Positions 34,085-42,347 of a stretch of 64,000 bases of DNA are shown here, in pieces. Positions within the stretch are counted from its first letter, which is position 1; each line of letters starts with the position of its first letter. Under the pieces are notes generated by a model that saw nothing but the letters and a program-made list of their open reading frames with translations, had not been told where the DNA came from and ran no database searches. Source of the DNA: Paenibacillus sp. SZ31 (GTDB lineage Bacteria; Bacillota; Bacilli; Paenibacillales; Paenibacillaceae); the NCBI RefSeq assembly GCF_012912005.1, contig NZ_JABBEA010000001.1, forward strand, positions 1 through 64,000, in the 5' to 3' direction. The translations under genes and the position numbers were made by a program.

Positions 34085-34822
34085 TTAAAGTTTGATTGTA
34101 ACATTATGTTCGATAAGCACTTCTAAAATATTCTCAATTATTTCGCATTCAGCAAATCCATTGATTTCAATCGTAAAAGGTGGTTTCACACCAAAGCCTC
34201 CGCACAAGCAATCTGACAAGCTGTCCAGACATCCGCCGAAATACCCCCCGGGGCCATTGATGGATTCACCCAGTGCAAAATAAAAAGAAATCTTATCTGT
34301 GATATTTCGACCATCAACATAATACGTTTGATTAATGTCCTGAATATTACTGGAGATTTTACAACAATTATTGCGATTTCTGATTATCTCCATCCAGATC
34401 TCGCGCTGGTGGTTAGTAAATTGAGACCAAATATTGTTTTGTTTTAACTCTCTACCAAGATCCCAGAGTCTTAGAATTTCCATAGAAAGAGCAATTGGAA
34501 GATAACCAGCAATATTAACATCTCGCCCATCTTTTAAATCTGAAGAAGTAAATACTTTCTGAGTATTCAATACAAAATAATAATTACCTATCTTATTACC
34601 ACAATGATCTAAAATAAGTATGTATAAATTACTTATGGGATACTTTCGGTTTGAGCAAATCTGTTTAAAGTCAGCGCTGAAATGGAAATTAATAAAACTG
34701 AGATCGTAGTAATCCCCATCCGCAGTTTCACTAATGTTCGTTTCTAATAATCCAGCAATATTATCGCAATGTCCGATAATTAAACTGCCATCCTCGTCGA
34801 ATAGACTATATTTGTAATTCAT
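34085..34822 (-). CDS. Protein with C-terminal barstar-like domain
   Basis: About 245 residues. The C-terminal 90 residues (TYYVDGRNITDKISFYFALG, then GPGGYFGGCLDSLSDCLCGG) match the barstar fold: an opening strand, then the xPxYFGxNLDALxDCL helix-loop. The N-terminal 150 residues are of unknown family and beta-rich. Barstar inhibits barnase-type ribonucleases; here the extra domain may make a dedicated immunity protein (inference). The ATG at 34822 follows AGGAG; another at 34846 lacks a ribosome site. Confidence 0.75.
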   Translation of the reverse strand: MNYKYSLFDEDGSLIIGHCDNIAGLLETNISETADGDYYDLSFINFHFSADFKQICSNRKYPISNLYILILDHCGNKIGNYYFVLNTQKVFTSSDLKDGRDVNIAGYLPIALSMEILRLWDLGRELKQNNIWSQFTNHQREIWMEIIRNRNNCCKISSNIQDINQTYYVDGRNITDKISFYFALGESINGPGGYFGGCLDSLSDCLCGGFGVKPPFTIEINGFAECEIIENILEVLIEHNVTIKL

Positions 34823-34877
34823 AGATTTACTCCTATGTATTTTCATTAATTATGGTTTACTCTTTACGCCGATTTCT

Positions 34878-34990
34878 TATAACGTCCCTGTATTCATGAA
34901 CCCCAAAGGGGTTGTCTGCTGAAATTCCTCTTCGAAATCCCTCCGCAGACCAAGGCTCCAAAGGAGCCGCTGCTTGAATATTATGTTATA
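34878..34990 (-). repeat. attC-like element 10
   Basis: Minus strand: left end TATAACATAATATTCAAGC, right end GAATACAGGGACGTTATAAG. It is nearly the same as element 9 and has the same three inner hairpins, with GGCTCCTTTGGAGCC as the first. It follows the zinc-ribbon gene and precedes the barstar-type gene. Confidence 0.85.
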
Positions 34991-35036
34991 CGCTGTTATT
35001 GCCTTCCTGACTAATCTGAAAAAACTTTTTCATTTC

Positions 35037-35357
35037 CTAAATTCTTTCGAATTCTCTTTTCTCATCATTCCATTTTTTAATCACTTTGTTGTCATTTCGT
35101 ATTAAATATTTGTTTTCCCACTCTTTAATTATTAGTTTGTAGTACTCATGTTTAATTATTTCAATATTTGACGGATCTAAAGGGTTTTCATCTCTAGTTA
35201 TATCTCGTGCTAATCTATTAATATCTTCATATAAATTAAACTCTGCCATACATTCTGAGCACTTAAAAAACAATTGCCCGTTTCGACTATTTTTCTTTAT
35301 CTCTATCCACCCTTGATTACATGAACACCAATCAACTTTATTTGAATATTTCAACAT
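35037..35357 (-). CDS. Small zinc-ribbon-like protein
   Basis: 106 residues. CxC near the N-terminus (VDWCSCNQGWIEI) and CSEC (LFFKCSECMAEF) could bind one zinc ion. The remaining chain is charged and helical (YYKLIIKEWENKYLIRNDNK). No family recognised. The ATG at 35357 follows GAAGGAG. It is the last (most upstream) gene of the attC-like array; beyond it only a weak repeat-like trace remains. Confidence 0.7.
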   Translation of the reverse strand: MLKYSNKVDWCSCNQGWIEIKKNSRNGQLFFKCSECMAEFNLYEDINRLARDITRDENPLDPSNIEIIKHEYYKLIIKEWENKYLIRNDNKVIKKWNDEKREFERI

Positions 35358-35420
35358 TTCTACTCCTTCATGCATTTAAATAAAATAATCATGTTTGATT
35401 TATTCAAAATGCAATAATTG

Positions 35421-35450
35421 CGTATAACATCATATCTACGAACTTCGTAA
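35421..35450 (-). repeat. Possible decayed end of the attC-like array
   Basis: Plus strand CGTATAACATCATATCTACG resembles the right-end side of the elements (compare AACGTTCCTGTATTTACG at 31284), but only this half is recognisable. Together with the hairpin at 35531 it fills the 318-base gap before the dehydrogenase operon; nothing else is seen there. Confidence 0.25.
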
Positions 35451-35530
35451 ATACCTCTCTTTTTAACGAATATCCGAACTACATATAATATAACCCAAAT
35501 TAATCCATATGCGAAGTCACGAACATACTC

Positions 35531-35612
35531 AAAAAAGCAGCCCCAGTGCGAACTGCTCCATTCGTTAGAAGAGACTAACCTGTTGGATGCAGTTTAACAT
35601 TTGGGCTGCTCT
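35531..35612 (-). terminator. Large multi-stem terminator-like element
   Basis: On the minus strand the outer stem is AGCAGCCC/GGGGCTGCT, inside it ACTGC/GCAGT, and at the tip GTTAG/CTAAC, followed by TTTTTTGAG. It lies 64 bases after the dehydrogenase stop. It acts as a terminator by position; its complex shape suggests a dispersed element. Confidence 0.75.
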
Positions 35613-35675
35613 TTCCTCACTCAAATTGCCGATAACCTTTAGGGATCAACCTTTGCTCTCCTTCACCTAAAACAT

Positions 35676-36773
35676 TTACTTCGCTCCGCTACTCCACACC
35701 ACGCGCTCGCTCATCGCTTTATGTTGTGCAATCAGACAGAGTTCTGCTGCTTTGAATGCATGTTCTTGTGTCATCGCTGTCTCGGTCCGGTCCAGACAAT
35801 CGCGAATCAGCTGACCGAAGAACGGATAACCGACCTTGCCCTTCACGCTGTAGCGAAACTCGCCTTCATGGTTTACCAGATAGACCTGATCACCTTCTGG
35901 TTCTCTCGCTACATCGATATACTTCCGCAGCTCGATATAACCGTCCGTTCCCAGAATAACGGTACGCCCATCGCCCCATGTGCCCAGACCATCCGGTGTG
36001 AACCAGTCCACTCGGAAGTAACCGGAAGCACCGTTATCACCAATCAGAGAAGCTTCGCCGAAGTCTTCCAGCTCCGGGAACTGTGGGTGATTGAAGTTAT
36101 GTACACGGCTGAACCCAACTTCAGCGTCCGTACATGATGCAAACGTCAGAAATTGTTCGATCTGGTGACTCCCGATATCACAGAGAATGCCGCCATACTG
36201 CTCATGCTTGAAGAACCATTCCGGTCGTCCGCCCGCATTCAATCGATGCGGCCCCGTCCCCATAACTTGCACTACTTTGCCGATTGCTCCCTGTTCAATG
36301 AGCTGCCCCGCATAGATCGCACTTTCTACATGCAGTCGTTCACTGTAATACACCATGTACTTTTTGCCTGTTCGCTTCACTTCTTCTCGTGCAAGTTTTA
36401 ATTGCTCCAGCGTGGTGAACGGAGCTTTGTCTGTAAAATAATCCTTGCCTGCGTCCAATACTCTCATGCCAAGCGGCGCACGATCTGAAGTGATCGCTGC
36501 ACTTGCCACCAGCAACACCTCATCATCTGCGAGCACCTCAGCTTCCGATGCTGCGACTTGAGCCTGTGGGAACTGCTTTCGAAATGCCTCTACCTTCGCC
36601 GGGTCCGGATCATACACCCATTTGAGGGTAGCCCCGGCCTCCAACAATCCCCCAACCATGCCGTAGACATGCCCATGATCCAAGGCTACAGCCGCAATGG
36701 TGAACTCACCCGGACCACATACCACCTCTTTTGTGACGCTCTTTGGCGCATAAAACATGCCATCTTTAGCCAT
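35676..36773 (-). CDS. Gfo/Idh/MocA family oxidoreductase
   Basis: 365 residues. The N-terminal FTIAAVALDHGHVYGMVGGL is an altered Rossmann start, followed by KWVYDPDPAKVEAFRKQFPQ and DKAPFTTLEQL, the family's EKP-like site written DKAP. The C-terminal domain includes GGILCDIGSHQIEQFL. The product would be an NAD(P)-dependent sugar or inositol dehydrogenase. It is the third gene of an operon with another dehydrogenase and an isomerase; GGGATGGG precedes the ATG. Confidence 0.9.
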   Translation of the reverse strand: MAKDGMFYAPKSVTKEVVCGPGEFTIAAVALDHGHVYGMVGGLLEAGATLKWVYDPDPAKVEAFRKQFPQAQVAASEAEVLADDEVLLVASAAITSDRAPLGMRVLDAGKDYFTDKAPFTTLEQLKLAREEVKRTGKKYMVYYSERLHVESAIYAGQLIEQGAIGKVVQVMGTGPHRLNAGGRPEWFFKHEQYGGILCDIGSHQIEQFLTFASCTDAEVGFSRVHNFNHPQFPELEDFGEASLIGDNGASGYFRVDWFTPDGLGTWGDGRTVILGTDGYIELRKYIDVAREPEGDQVYLVNHEGEFRYSVKGKVGYPFFGQLIRDCLDRTETAMTQEHAFKAAELCLIAQHKAMSERVVWSSGAK

Positions 36774-36831
36774 GTCATCCCATCCCCATTATAAAATTTT
36801 TAATAAAATGAATTCGTCTAACAAATCGTCT

Positions 36832-38004
36832 TTATTTAAACGTCTGACTCAGATCAGCAGGTTGAGCGCCACTGAATGCCTTGTCTTTCTTCGTCGTTGA
36901 TCCAGCAATGCGTTCCTGCAGATGCTCATAGAATAGATCCTCATCGATCGGCAGATCCACCCAATTATCCGTCCAGGTAGACAGCAGCATCGCGTTCGAC
37001 AATGTTAATCCGTGTATACCATCCTCACCGGGAGCAATGAGTGGTGCGCCTGTACGAATCGCGTCAACCCAGTTGCGAATTAGGCCAGGGTGACCTGTTT
37101 CCACACCCGTAATCGGAATCTCACACTTCCAGCATTCAGGCTGTCCAAAACCTCCGGTAAACCGCTGATTGAATTCAGGCTCTGATTCGCGAAGTCTCCA
37201 GAACGTAAGCTTTCCGTCTTCAATAACGATTTTACCTCGGTCACCGTTGACCTCGAATCGATTGGTACCCGGTGCTTCACCTGTTGTGGTTACAAACACA
37301 CCTGTTGCCCCATTTTCATATTCCACATAAGCTGTTACATCATCTTCCACTTCAATGTTCCGATACTTGCCAAACGAACAGAAAGCACGCATTCGTACCG
37401 GCATCATGCCGATGGTCCACTGCCACAGATCCAGTTGATGCGGGTCCTGGTTAATCAGTACACCGCCACCCTCCCCTGCCCAAGTTGCCCGCCAGCCGCC
37501 AGAATCATAGTAACTTTGGGATCGGTACCAGTTCGTAATAATCCAATTGGTACGCCGTACCTCACCCAGTTCTCCTGAAGCGATCAAGTCTCTCAGTTTA
37601 ATATAGAGTGGATTGGTCCGCTGGTTGTACATCATGGAAAAGACTTTACCGCTGGCTGCGGCCGCTTCATTCATCTTGCGTACCTGTTTCGTATATACAC
37701 CGGCCGGCTTCTCGATCATGACATGCAAGCCATGCTGGAAAGCCTGAATGGCTTGTTCCGGATGATCATAATGCGGCGTTGCAATAATGACTGCATCAAT
37801 CGTACCTGAAGCCATCATCTGCTCAACATCCTGCCAATAGGTGACCGTTGCCGGAAGATGACTGGATACCCAGCTCTCCATCTCTCTTCTTACATCACAT
37901 ACGGCGACCAGTTCTGCACCGGGTACTTCTCCGGCAACCAACGTTCTGGCATGTGATGCTCCCATATTTCCAATACCAATCACCGCTACTCTTACGATAC
38001 TCAT
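36832..38004 (-). CDS. Gfo/Idh/MocA family oxidoreductase
   Basis: 390 residues. VRVAVIGIGNMGASHARTLV is a clear Rossmann GxGxxG start; VMIEKPAGVYTKQVRKM carries the catalytic EKP motif; GGGVLINQDPHQLDLWQW is the substrate-site helix of inositol- or glucose-dehydrogenase relatives. The ATG overlaps the stop of the isomerase gene by four bases (ATGA), so translation is coupled. Together with its neighbours it probably oxidises and epimerises an inositol or a rare sugar. Confidence 0.93.
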   Translation of the reverse strand: MSIVRVAVIGIGNMGASHARTLVAGEVPGAELVAVCDVRREMESWVSSHLPATVTYWQDVEQMMASGTIDAVIIATPHYDHPEQAIQAFQHGLHVMIEKPAGVYTKQVRKMNEAAAASGKVFSMMYNQRTNPLYIKLRDLIASGELGEVRRTNWIITNWYRSQSYYDSGGWRATWAGEGGGVLINQDPHQLDLWQWTIGMMPVRMRAFCSFGKYRNIEVEDDVTAYVEYENGATGVFVTTTGEAPGTNRFEVNGDRGKIVIEDGKLTFWRLRESEPEFNQRFTGGFGQPECWKCEIPITGVETGHPGLIRNWVDAIRTGAPLIAPGEDGIHGLTLSNAMLLSTWTDNWVDLPIDEDLFYEHLQERIAGSTTKKDKAFSGAQPADLSQTFK

Positions 38005-38918
38005 GACTGCTCCTCCTCGTCCACACGACGCTCAATTTGGGCGAAAACGTCTGCAAAATGCTGTAACATCGCCTTGGATTCCAAGGCACCACTAAAGTCC
38101 TCAATTCCGTAGTATCCGTCATACCCAACGGCACGAAGATCCAGCACCATCTGTACCCAATCGATCATGCCTTCAGTCAGCGGCGTCCAGTGACATTTCC
38201 AGGCTGTATTCAGATTCACTCCGCTGCTCTTCTCAGTCACATTAGCCTTTTGTGATTCTTTCCCTTCTGCTTCAAACCACCCGGCATTTTTTACATGTAC
38301 ATGAGCCAGATAAGGCCCCAGCAACTCAAGTCCCATCCGATGATTCTCATATCCTTCATGCACCATATTGCCGGGATCGTACAATACACCCACATGCTGT
38401 GGGTCCAGTGATTGCACAAGCCGATAGGCCAGCGATGCCGTCGGTGCAATCGTCTGATGATGTGTCTCTACAAGCGCCTTGATGTTGTACTGTTTGGCCA
38501 GATCCTGCACTTCACTCAGGTATTGAACGGCTTTACGATACAACTCAGGATAGCTGGTCTTGCGATCATACCCGGGAACACCCACACGCATCATTGATGC
38601 TCCCAACCCAACTGCAGCCTGAAACGCCTTCTCTGTGGCAGACAGATCTCCACAGTTCAGATACGGCACCAGTGCGATGGATTTTCTGCCTTGCCCTTCC
38701 GCTGCTTCACGGAAAACTGGAATCTGTTCCTGCCAGCGGCTCGGATCTACCGAACATCGATTATTTCTCCAGTAAGAAGGTTCCTCGGATATCGCATCTT
38801 CAGGAATTCCGCGGAATCTCCATTCGATTCCATCGATCCCTGCCGCTGCCGCTGCCGATGCCAATTCTTCTGCATTCATATCAGGGGTAGCCACGGTGAA
38901 TACAGACAGTTTCATCAT
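38001..38918 (-). CDS. Sugar phosphate isomerase/epimerase (AP endonuclease 2-type TIM barrel)
   Basis: 305 residues. MKLSVFTVATPDMNAEELAS opens the barrel, and VLYDPGNMVHEGYENHRMGL, HVHVKNAGWFEAEGK and YDGYYGIEDFSG carry the metal-binding acids and His typical of IolE/IolI-like xylose-isomerase-like proteins. It is first in the operon; GGAGATGG lies before the double ATG and a cre-like site lies directly upstream, suggesting catabolite control. Confidence 0.92.
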   Translation of the reverse strand: MMKLSVFTVATPDMNAEELASAAAAAGIDGIEWRFRGIPEDAISEEPSYWRNNRCSVDPSRWQEQIPVFREAAEGQGRKSIALVPYLNCGDLSATEKAFQAAVGLGASMMRVGVPGYDRKTSYPELYRKAVQYLSEVQDLAKQYNIKALVETHHQTIAPTASLAYRLVQSLDPQHVGVLYDPGNMVHEGYENHRMGLELLGPYLAHVHVKNAGWFEAEGKESQKANVTEKSSGVNLNTAWKCHWTPLTEGMIDWVQMVLDLRAVGYDGYYGIEDFSGALESKAMLQHFADVFAQIERRVDEEEQS

Positions 38919-38932
38919 GATCCATCTCCTTA

Positions 38933-38946
38933 TGTAAACGTATTCA
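38933..38946. promoter_or_regulatory. cre-like / LacI-family operator upstream of the dehydrogenase operon
   Basis: TGTAAACGTATTCA differs from the CcpA consensus TGWAANCGNTNWCA at one position. It lies just upstream of the ribosome site of the isomerase gene, where a bound repressor would block transcription. A local LacI regulator could also use it. Confidence 0.5.
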
Positions 38947-39084
38947 TTTTATGTCGTAAAGGCATTGTATCACTCCACTGAACGTCACCATAGGGGGAAA
39001 CGCCAACAGATGAATGACAGATAACGAACAGGGCATATTCCCCATTCAGAGATAACTTCCCAAGTGACAAAATGACCAAAAAAC

Positions 39085-39134
39085 AAAAAAGACATCCCTG
39101 AAACAGAATCTGCCTCTGTTCAAAGATGCCTTTT
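39085..39134 (-). terminator. Terminator between phosphoesterase and isomerase operons
   Basis: Minus strand: GGCATC with GATGTC (G-U) outside and TGAACAG with CTGTTTCA inside, followed by CTTTTTTG. It lies 32 bases after the phosphoesterase stop. Confidence 0.6.
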
Positions 39135-39165
39135 AGTTTATAGTTAGCAATCCATGCATATCTCT

Positions 39166-39663
39166 CTAATCCCGGTCAAAGAACACATGTTCAGCCTGTA
39201 TTTTCCCCTGATCTATGGTCATGATGCCAAATGAATATTGCTTCTGAAAACGCCGATCTGTAGGCGACCCCGGATTAAATACCAGTGTGTTATCGACGGT
39301 ATGCATCACTGGGATGTGTGAGTGTCCGTAGATCACAGCATCCACATGCTGGCCTGCAAAGGTATGAATTGCATTCTGCTCTGTACCCTTTGACCCTAGA
39401 TGACCGTGCACAAGACCCAGACGAAGTCCCTCTACCTCTACAATGCGGGAATACCCCAGCTTTTCAGCGATTTCGGACGGGTCTGTATTACCAGCTACCC
39501 CTTCAACTGGTGCATACTCACTAAGCAATGGATGTACACTCCAATCCGACCAGTCACCGGCATGAAGAATGAGATCTGCGCTCGGCAATACATCAAGGAG
39601 TTGAGTTGGTAACTTGCGTGATTTTCGTGAACAATGCGTGTCGGAGATGACTACAATTTTCAT
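39166..39663 (-). CDS. YfcE/MJ0936-type metallophosphoesterase
   Basis: 165 residues of the calcineurin-like phosphoesterase fold. Metal ligands are in VVISDTHC (DxH), ILHAGDWSDW (GD), GVAGNTDP (GN), LVHGHLG and VIYGHSHIPV (GHxH). The NPGSPTDRR ending is conserved. It hydrolyses phosphodiester or phosphomonoester bonds in small molecules using Mn or Ni; the physiological substrate is unknown. The ATG at 39663 follows AAAGGTGGG. Confidence 0.92.
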   Translation of the reverse strand: MKIVVISDTHCSRKSRKLPTQLLDVLPSADLILHAGDWSDWSVHPLLSEYAPVEGVAGNTDPSEIAEKLGYSRIVEVEGLRLGLVHGHLGSKGTEQNAIHTFAGQHVDAVIYGHSHIPVMHTVDNTLVFNPGSPTDRRFQKQYSFGIMTIDQGKIQAEHVFFDRD

Positions 39664-39699
39664 ATAACAACCCACCTTTCCTTTACCTCTGATTACAAT

Positions 39700-40134
39700 C
39701 TACTCTGACTGCGATGGGACAGCTAACATCTGGGAACTGGAACGTTCCATATCTTCAAGGGTAATGGATGCGAAGAACTGCTCCACCTTGGACTCTGCAA
39801 CCTGATACAGATTGGTCAAGAGGCTGTCTATATGCAAGCCCACTTCACAATCCGGGTTACAATTGCCGTGAATCGGGAACAATGGACCTTCATCCTTGGC
39901 AGCCTGATAGATCATGTCTAATGTAATTTCATTGGATGGCTTCGCCAAATAGAAACCTCTTGTTCCAGGAGAGGAATTCACCAATCCTGCCTTTTTCAGC
40001 CCGCCCAGAATCCGTCTGACGACGACAGGGTTGGTATTCACGCTTCCTGCAATATGTGCAGACGTGATTCGTTCAGGCGCGCTGAGTGACAATAACAACA
40101 AACAATGCACACTGACCGAAAAATGAGTACTCAT
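39700..40134 (-). CDS. Rrf2 family transcriptional regulator (YwnA-like)
   Basis: 144 residues. The N-terminal winged helix reads HFSVSVHCLLLLSLSAPERI, with TSAHIAGSVNTNPVVVRRIL as recognition helices and RGFYLAKPSNEIT as wing. Only two Cys (NCNPDCEVG) are in the region where FeS-binding Rrf2 proteins have three, so it is more like YwnA/CymR than an iron-sulfur sensor. The target is unknown. AGGTGG precedes the ATG. Confidence 0.88.
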   Translation of the reverse strand: MSTHFSVSVHCLLLLSLSAPERITSAHIAGSVNTNPVVVRRILGGLKKAGLVNSSPGTRGFYLAKPSNEITLDMIYQAAKDEGPLFPIHGNCNPDCEVGLHIDSLLTNLYQVAESKVEQFFASITLEDMERSSSQMLAVPSQSE

Positions 40135-40185
40135 GATTAACCACCTTTTTTGAACATTTTAAATATCATTCTAGACATTCTGACA

Positions 40186-40563
40186 TTATTCAGAGAACAG
40201 ATCCTGTTCGGGACGTGCTCTGATCTTGAGTTGTCGCACACTGTATTCCAGTTGTTTCACAATATCATCCAGCTGTTTGCGATCAATCTTGGTCGGATCT
40301 TCCACCGGTTTCGCGGACGACTTGAGATCCCGAATCGTTAACTGCTGTTCTTGCCATTTGTCCATCAGATCTGCAATATTGGCATAGAAACGTTCGTAAT
40401 CTTTGATGACCAGGTCAAGATAGGCGTCCACCTCATCCGGATCATAACCACGAAGTTTATAATTGAATTGTTTTTCATGAATCGATAACGCATCTAGCTG
40501 TACACCCAATTGTTTGAACAATTGTCTTTGTTTATCCAATCTTCGTTTCATATGTTCATCCAT
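40186..40563 (-). CDS. DivIVA domain protein
   Basis: 125 residues. QFNYKLRGYDPDEVDAYLDL is the DivIVA N-terminal membrane-curvature motif and is followed by a coiled coil (about 60-105). The chain begins with MKRRLDKQRQLFKQLGVQLD. A cell-division or cell-pole scaffolding role is inferred; it is much shorter than classical DivIVA (about 165 residues). GGAGG lies before the ATG at 40563. It is 51 bases from the Rrf2 gene. Confidence 0.82.
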   Translation of the reverse strand: MDEHMKRRLDKQRQLFKQLGVQLDALSIHEKQFNYKLRGYDPDEVDAYLDLVIKDYERFYANIADLMDKWQEQQLTIRDLKSSAKPVEDPTKIDRKQLDDIVKQLEYSVRQLKIRARPEQDLFSE

Positions 40564-40762
40564 ATTGACAACCTCCATTATAAGCCAAGCCGTGGTTCCT
40601 TTTTCCAGTGAAAAACATACGGCATTTTCTCTCTCTATTTTTTATAACACATAATCCGTCAGATATAAAACGATACGACCCTATTCGTCATGAAAATGAT
40701 TGCTTTTCATCCGATTCGGGTAAGGACACATACACCCCACAACGGGAAAGGAGCATGTCCTT

Positions 40763-41329
40763 ATGAGTACTTTAACCAAAGATCAACGTCAAGAACTGAA
40801 AAACGCCCTTTTGGAGCAACGCGAAAACTTGCAGCGTCATTTTGAATCCAGCATGGAAGACGGTGCTCCGGCCCAGTCGCTGAAAGATTCAACAGGTGAG
40901 CTGTCCTCATACGATAACCACCCGGCAGATGCCGGTACGGAAACATTTGAACGCAGCCGTGATCTGGCGATCGACGATACATTAACAGACGAATTCGATC
41001 AAGTGAACGACGCATTGGAACGGTTGGAACAAGGTACATACGGAACCTGTGTAACTTGCGGAAAAGATATTCCCTTCGAACGACTTGAGGCTATCCCCTA
41101 TACCGCTTACTGTATTGATGACACGCCTAATCGGGAGATCAGCAACGATCGGCCCGTTGAAGAAGAAGTAATGACCATGCCTCCGAGTGGCGCTGGAGAA
41201 GTAAGACAACGTAACGCCGGCAAGTTTGACAACGCTGATGCCTGGGAAGCGGTCGAAGAATACGGTACATCCAACTCCCCTGCAACTGCAGCCAAACGTG
41301 ATGTGAAAGACTATGATGAGAACATGTAA
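40763..41329 (+). CDS. DksA/TraR-type zinc-finger protein (YteA-like)
   Basis: 188 residues. A coiled coil (about 1-85, TKDQRQELKNALLEQRENLQ) precedes GTYGTCVTCGKDIPFERLEA, a CxxC zinc knuckle with a third Cys in AYCIDD. The fourth ligand of the DksA finger is Asp here rather than Cys. The C-terminal tail is acidic and disordered. Spore-forming bacteria carry this YteA-like protein of unknown role. AAAGGAG precedes the ATG. Confidence 0.88.
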   Translation: MSTLTKDQRQELKNALLEQRENLQRHFESSMEDGAPAQSLKDSTGELSSYDNHPADAGTETFERSRDLAIDDTLTDEFDQVNDALERLEQGTYGTCVTCGKDIPFERLEAIPYTAYCIDDTPNREISNDRPVEEEVMTMPPSGAGEVRQRNAGKFDNADAWEAVEEYGTSNSPATAAKRDVKDYDENM

Positions 41330-41415
41330 CGTGGTTATGAACTGGAACGGTTATGCGTCAAAATTGAATTTGATTCAATAGGATACACCACCGTTATCCT
41401 GTCTTATCACGCATT

Positions 41416-41440
41416 AAAAAGCCGCCAATGGCGGCTTTTT
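41416..41440. terminator. Bidirectional terminator
   Basis: Perfect stem AAAAAGCCGCC/GGCGGCTTTTT with loop AAT between the convergent YteA-like and HTH genes. Confidence 0.93.
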
Positions 41441-41520
41441 CTAGTTTTCTCCAACAACATGGTCTCCCACGTTTGCCGTTACTTGTTTCCAGCGATAACG
41501 CTGAACACTTATTCCGCCCG

Positions 41521-42213
41521 TTATTCTTTCGACTCACTACCTGATATTGCAGAATCCTGCCGTTTAGAATCAGCTCGGGACGTTTTCGAAGTTGATTTGC
41601 CCTTACCGGAGGTAGCTTTCTTTTTCTCTTTTGCATCTGTCTTAGACACAGGTATTTTCACTATAGGTTTAGAGAGGGCAGAGAATAACTGAAAGACCTC
41701 ATGTTCCCCTTGTTGATTCTCTTTTGTTGTATAGGGTTCACAGAGTTTTATGATGTTCTTATACAATTGCTCTACTTCCTCACGGGTTGCATACAGCGTG
41801 ATGTCCGAGAGAAACATCCGATCTTCGTTTTCCGCCTGATGCATGAATCGCTGACGACTTTGTTCGAACATCTCATTTAATAGTTTGAGCGTTTCAGACC
41901 GAAATACCTGTTTCAATGGTGAGTTTTCCTTGTCTTCATCTTCATGACGAAGATGGATCTCTCCGGTAAACGGTTCGTAGTATTTCGCAATAATCCCATT
42001 AATCTCCCGCGTGGAAACGATGGTGAGCAGACCGATTTTCTCCAGCTTTTTCACATGATAATGCACTTTGGCTGGTACCTCACCCATCTGATCAGCGATC
42101 TCTTTGACTGTAGATGCTCTGCCCTGCTTGTTAAACATATTCATAATCTGAATCCGATACGGATCGGAGTAGATTTTAATTTCTTCAATTGTGGATAGAA
42201 CTTTGTGCTGCAT
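41521..42213 (-). CDS. ArsR-type winged-helix regulator with basic tail
   Basis: About 230 residues. The N-terminal 80 residues form an HTH_20-type winged helix (YRIQIMNMFNKQGRASTVKE, IADQMGEVPAKVHYHVKKLE). A helical middle part (FEQSRQRFMHQAENE) follows, and the last 45 residues are Lys/Ser/Thr-rich (EKKKATSGKGKSTSKTSRAD). The start at 42213 is favoured because GAGGA lies seven bases upstream; an ATG at 42249 lacks a site. It lies 134 bases downstream of the MFS gene and likely controls it. Confidence 0.85.
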   Translation of the reverse strand: MQHKVLSTIEEIKIYSDPYRIQIMNMFNKQGRASTVKEIADQMGEVPAKVHYHVKKLEKIGLLTIVSTREINGIIAKYYEPFTGEIHLRHEDEDKENSPLKQVFRSETLKLLNEMFEQSRQRFMHQAENEDRMFLSDITLYATREEVEQLYKNIIKLCEPYTTKENQQGEHEVFQLFSALSKPIVKIPVSKTDAKEKKKATSGKGKSTSKTSRADSKRQDSAISGSESKE

Positions 42214-42347
42214 CCCTGTATCCTCATTTCCGGGGTACCTGTTGCTCATCGATGACTCTATTATACCGCTGTTTCAGGGCTTCGGTCAAAACATCCCAGA
42301 GATGACATGCTACATAAAAACGGATAATGATCGCTTCTGAATGTACT

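Noticed and set aside
26463..34990. Possibility that the regular repeats are a CRISPR array
   Set aside because: Repeats are about 90-166 bp, imperfect, and separated by whole genes rather than by 30-40-base spacers.
26463..35450. Possibility that the repeats are insertion-sequence ends or MITEs
   Set aside because: No transposase, no target-site duplications seen, and strict one-per-gene placement in gene orientation. Not fully excluded, so kept as the main alternative.
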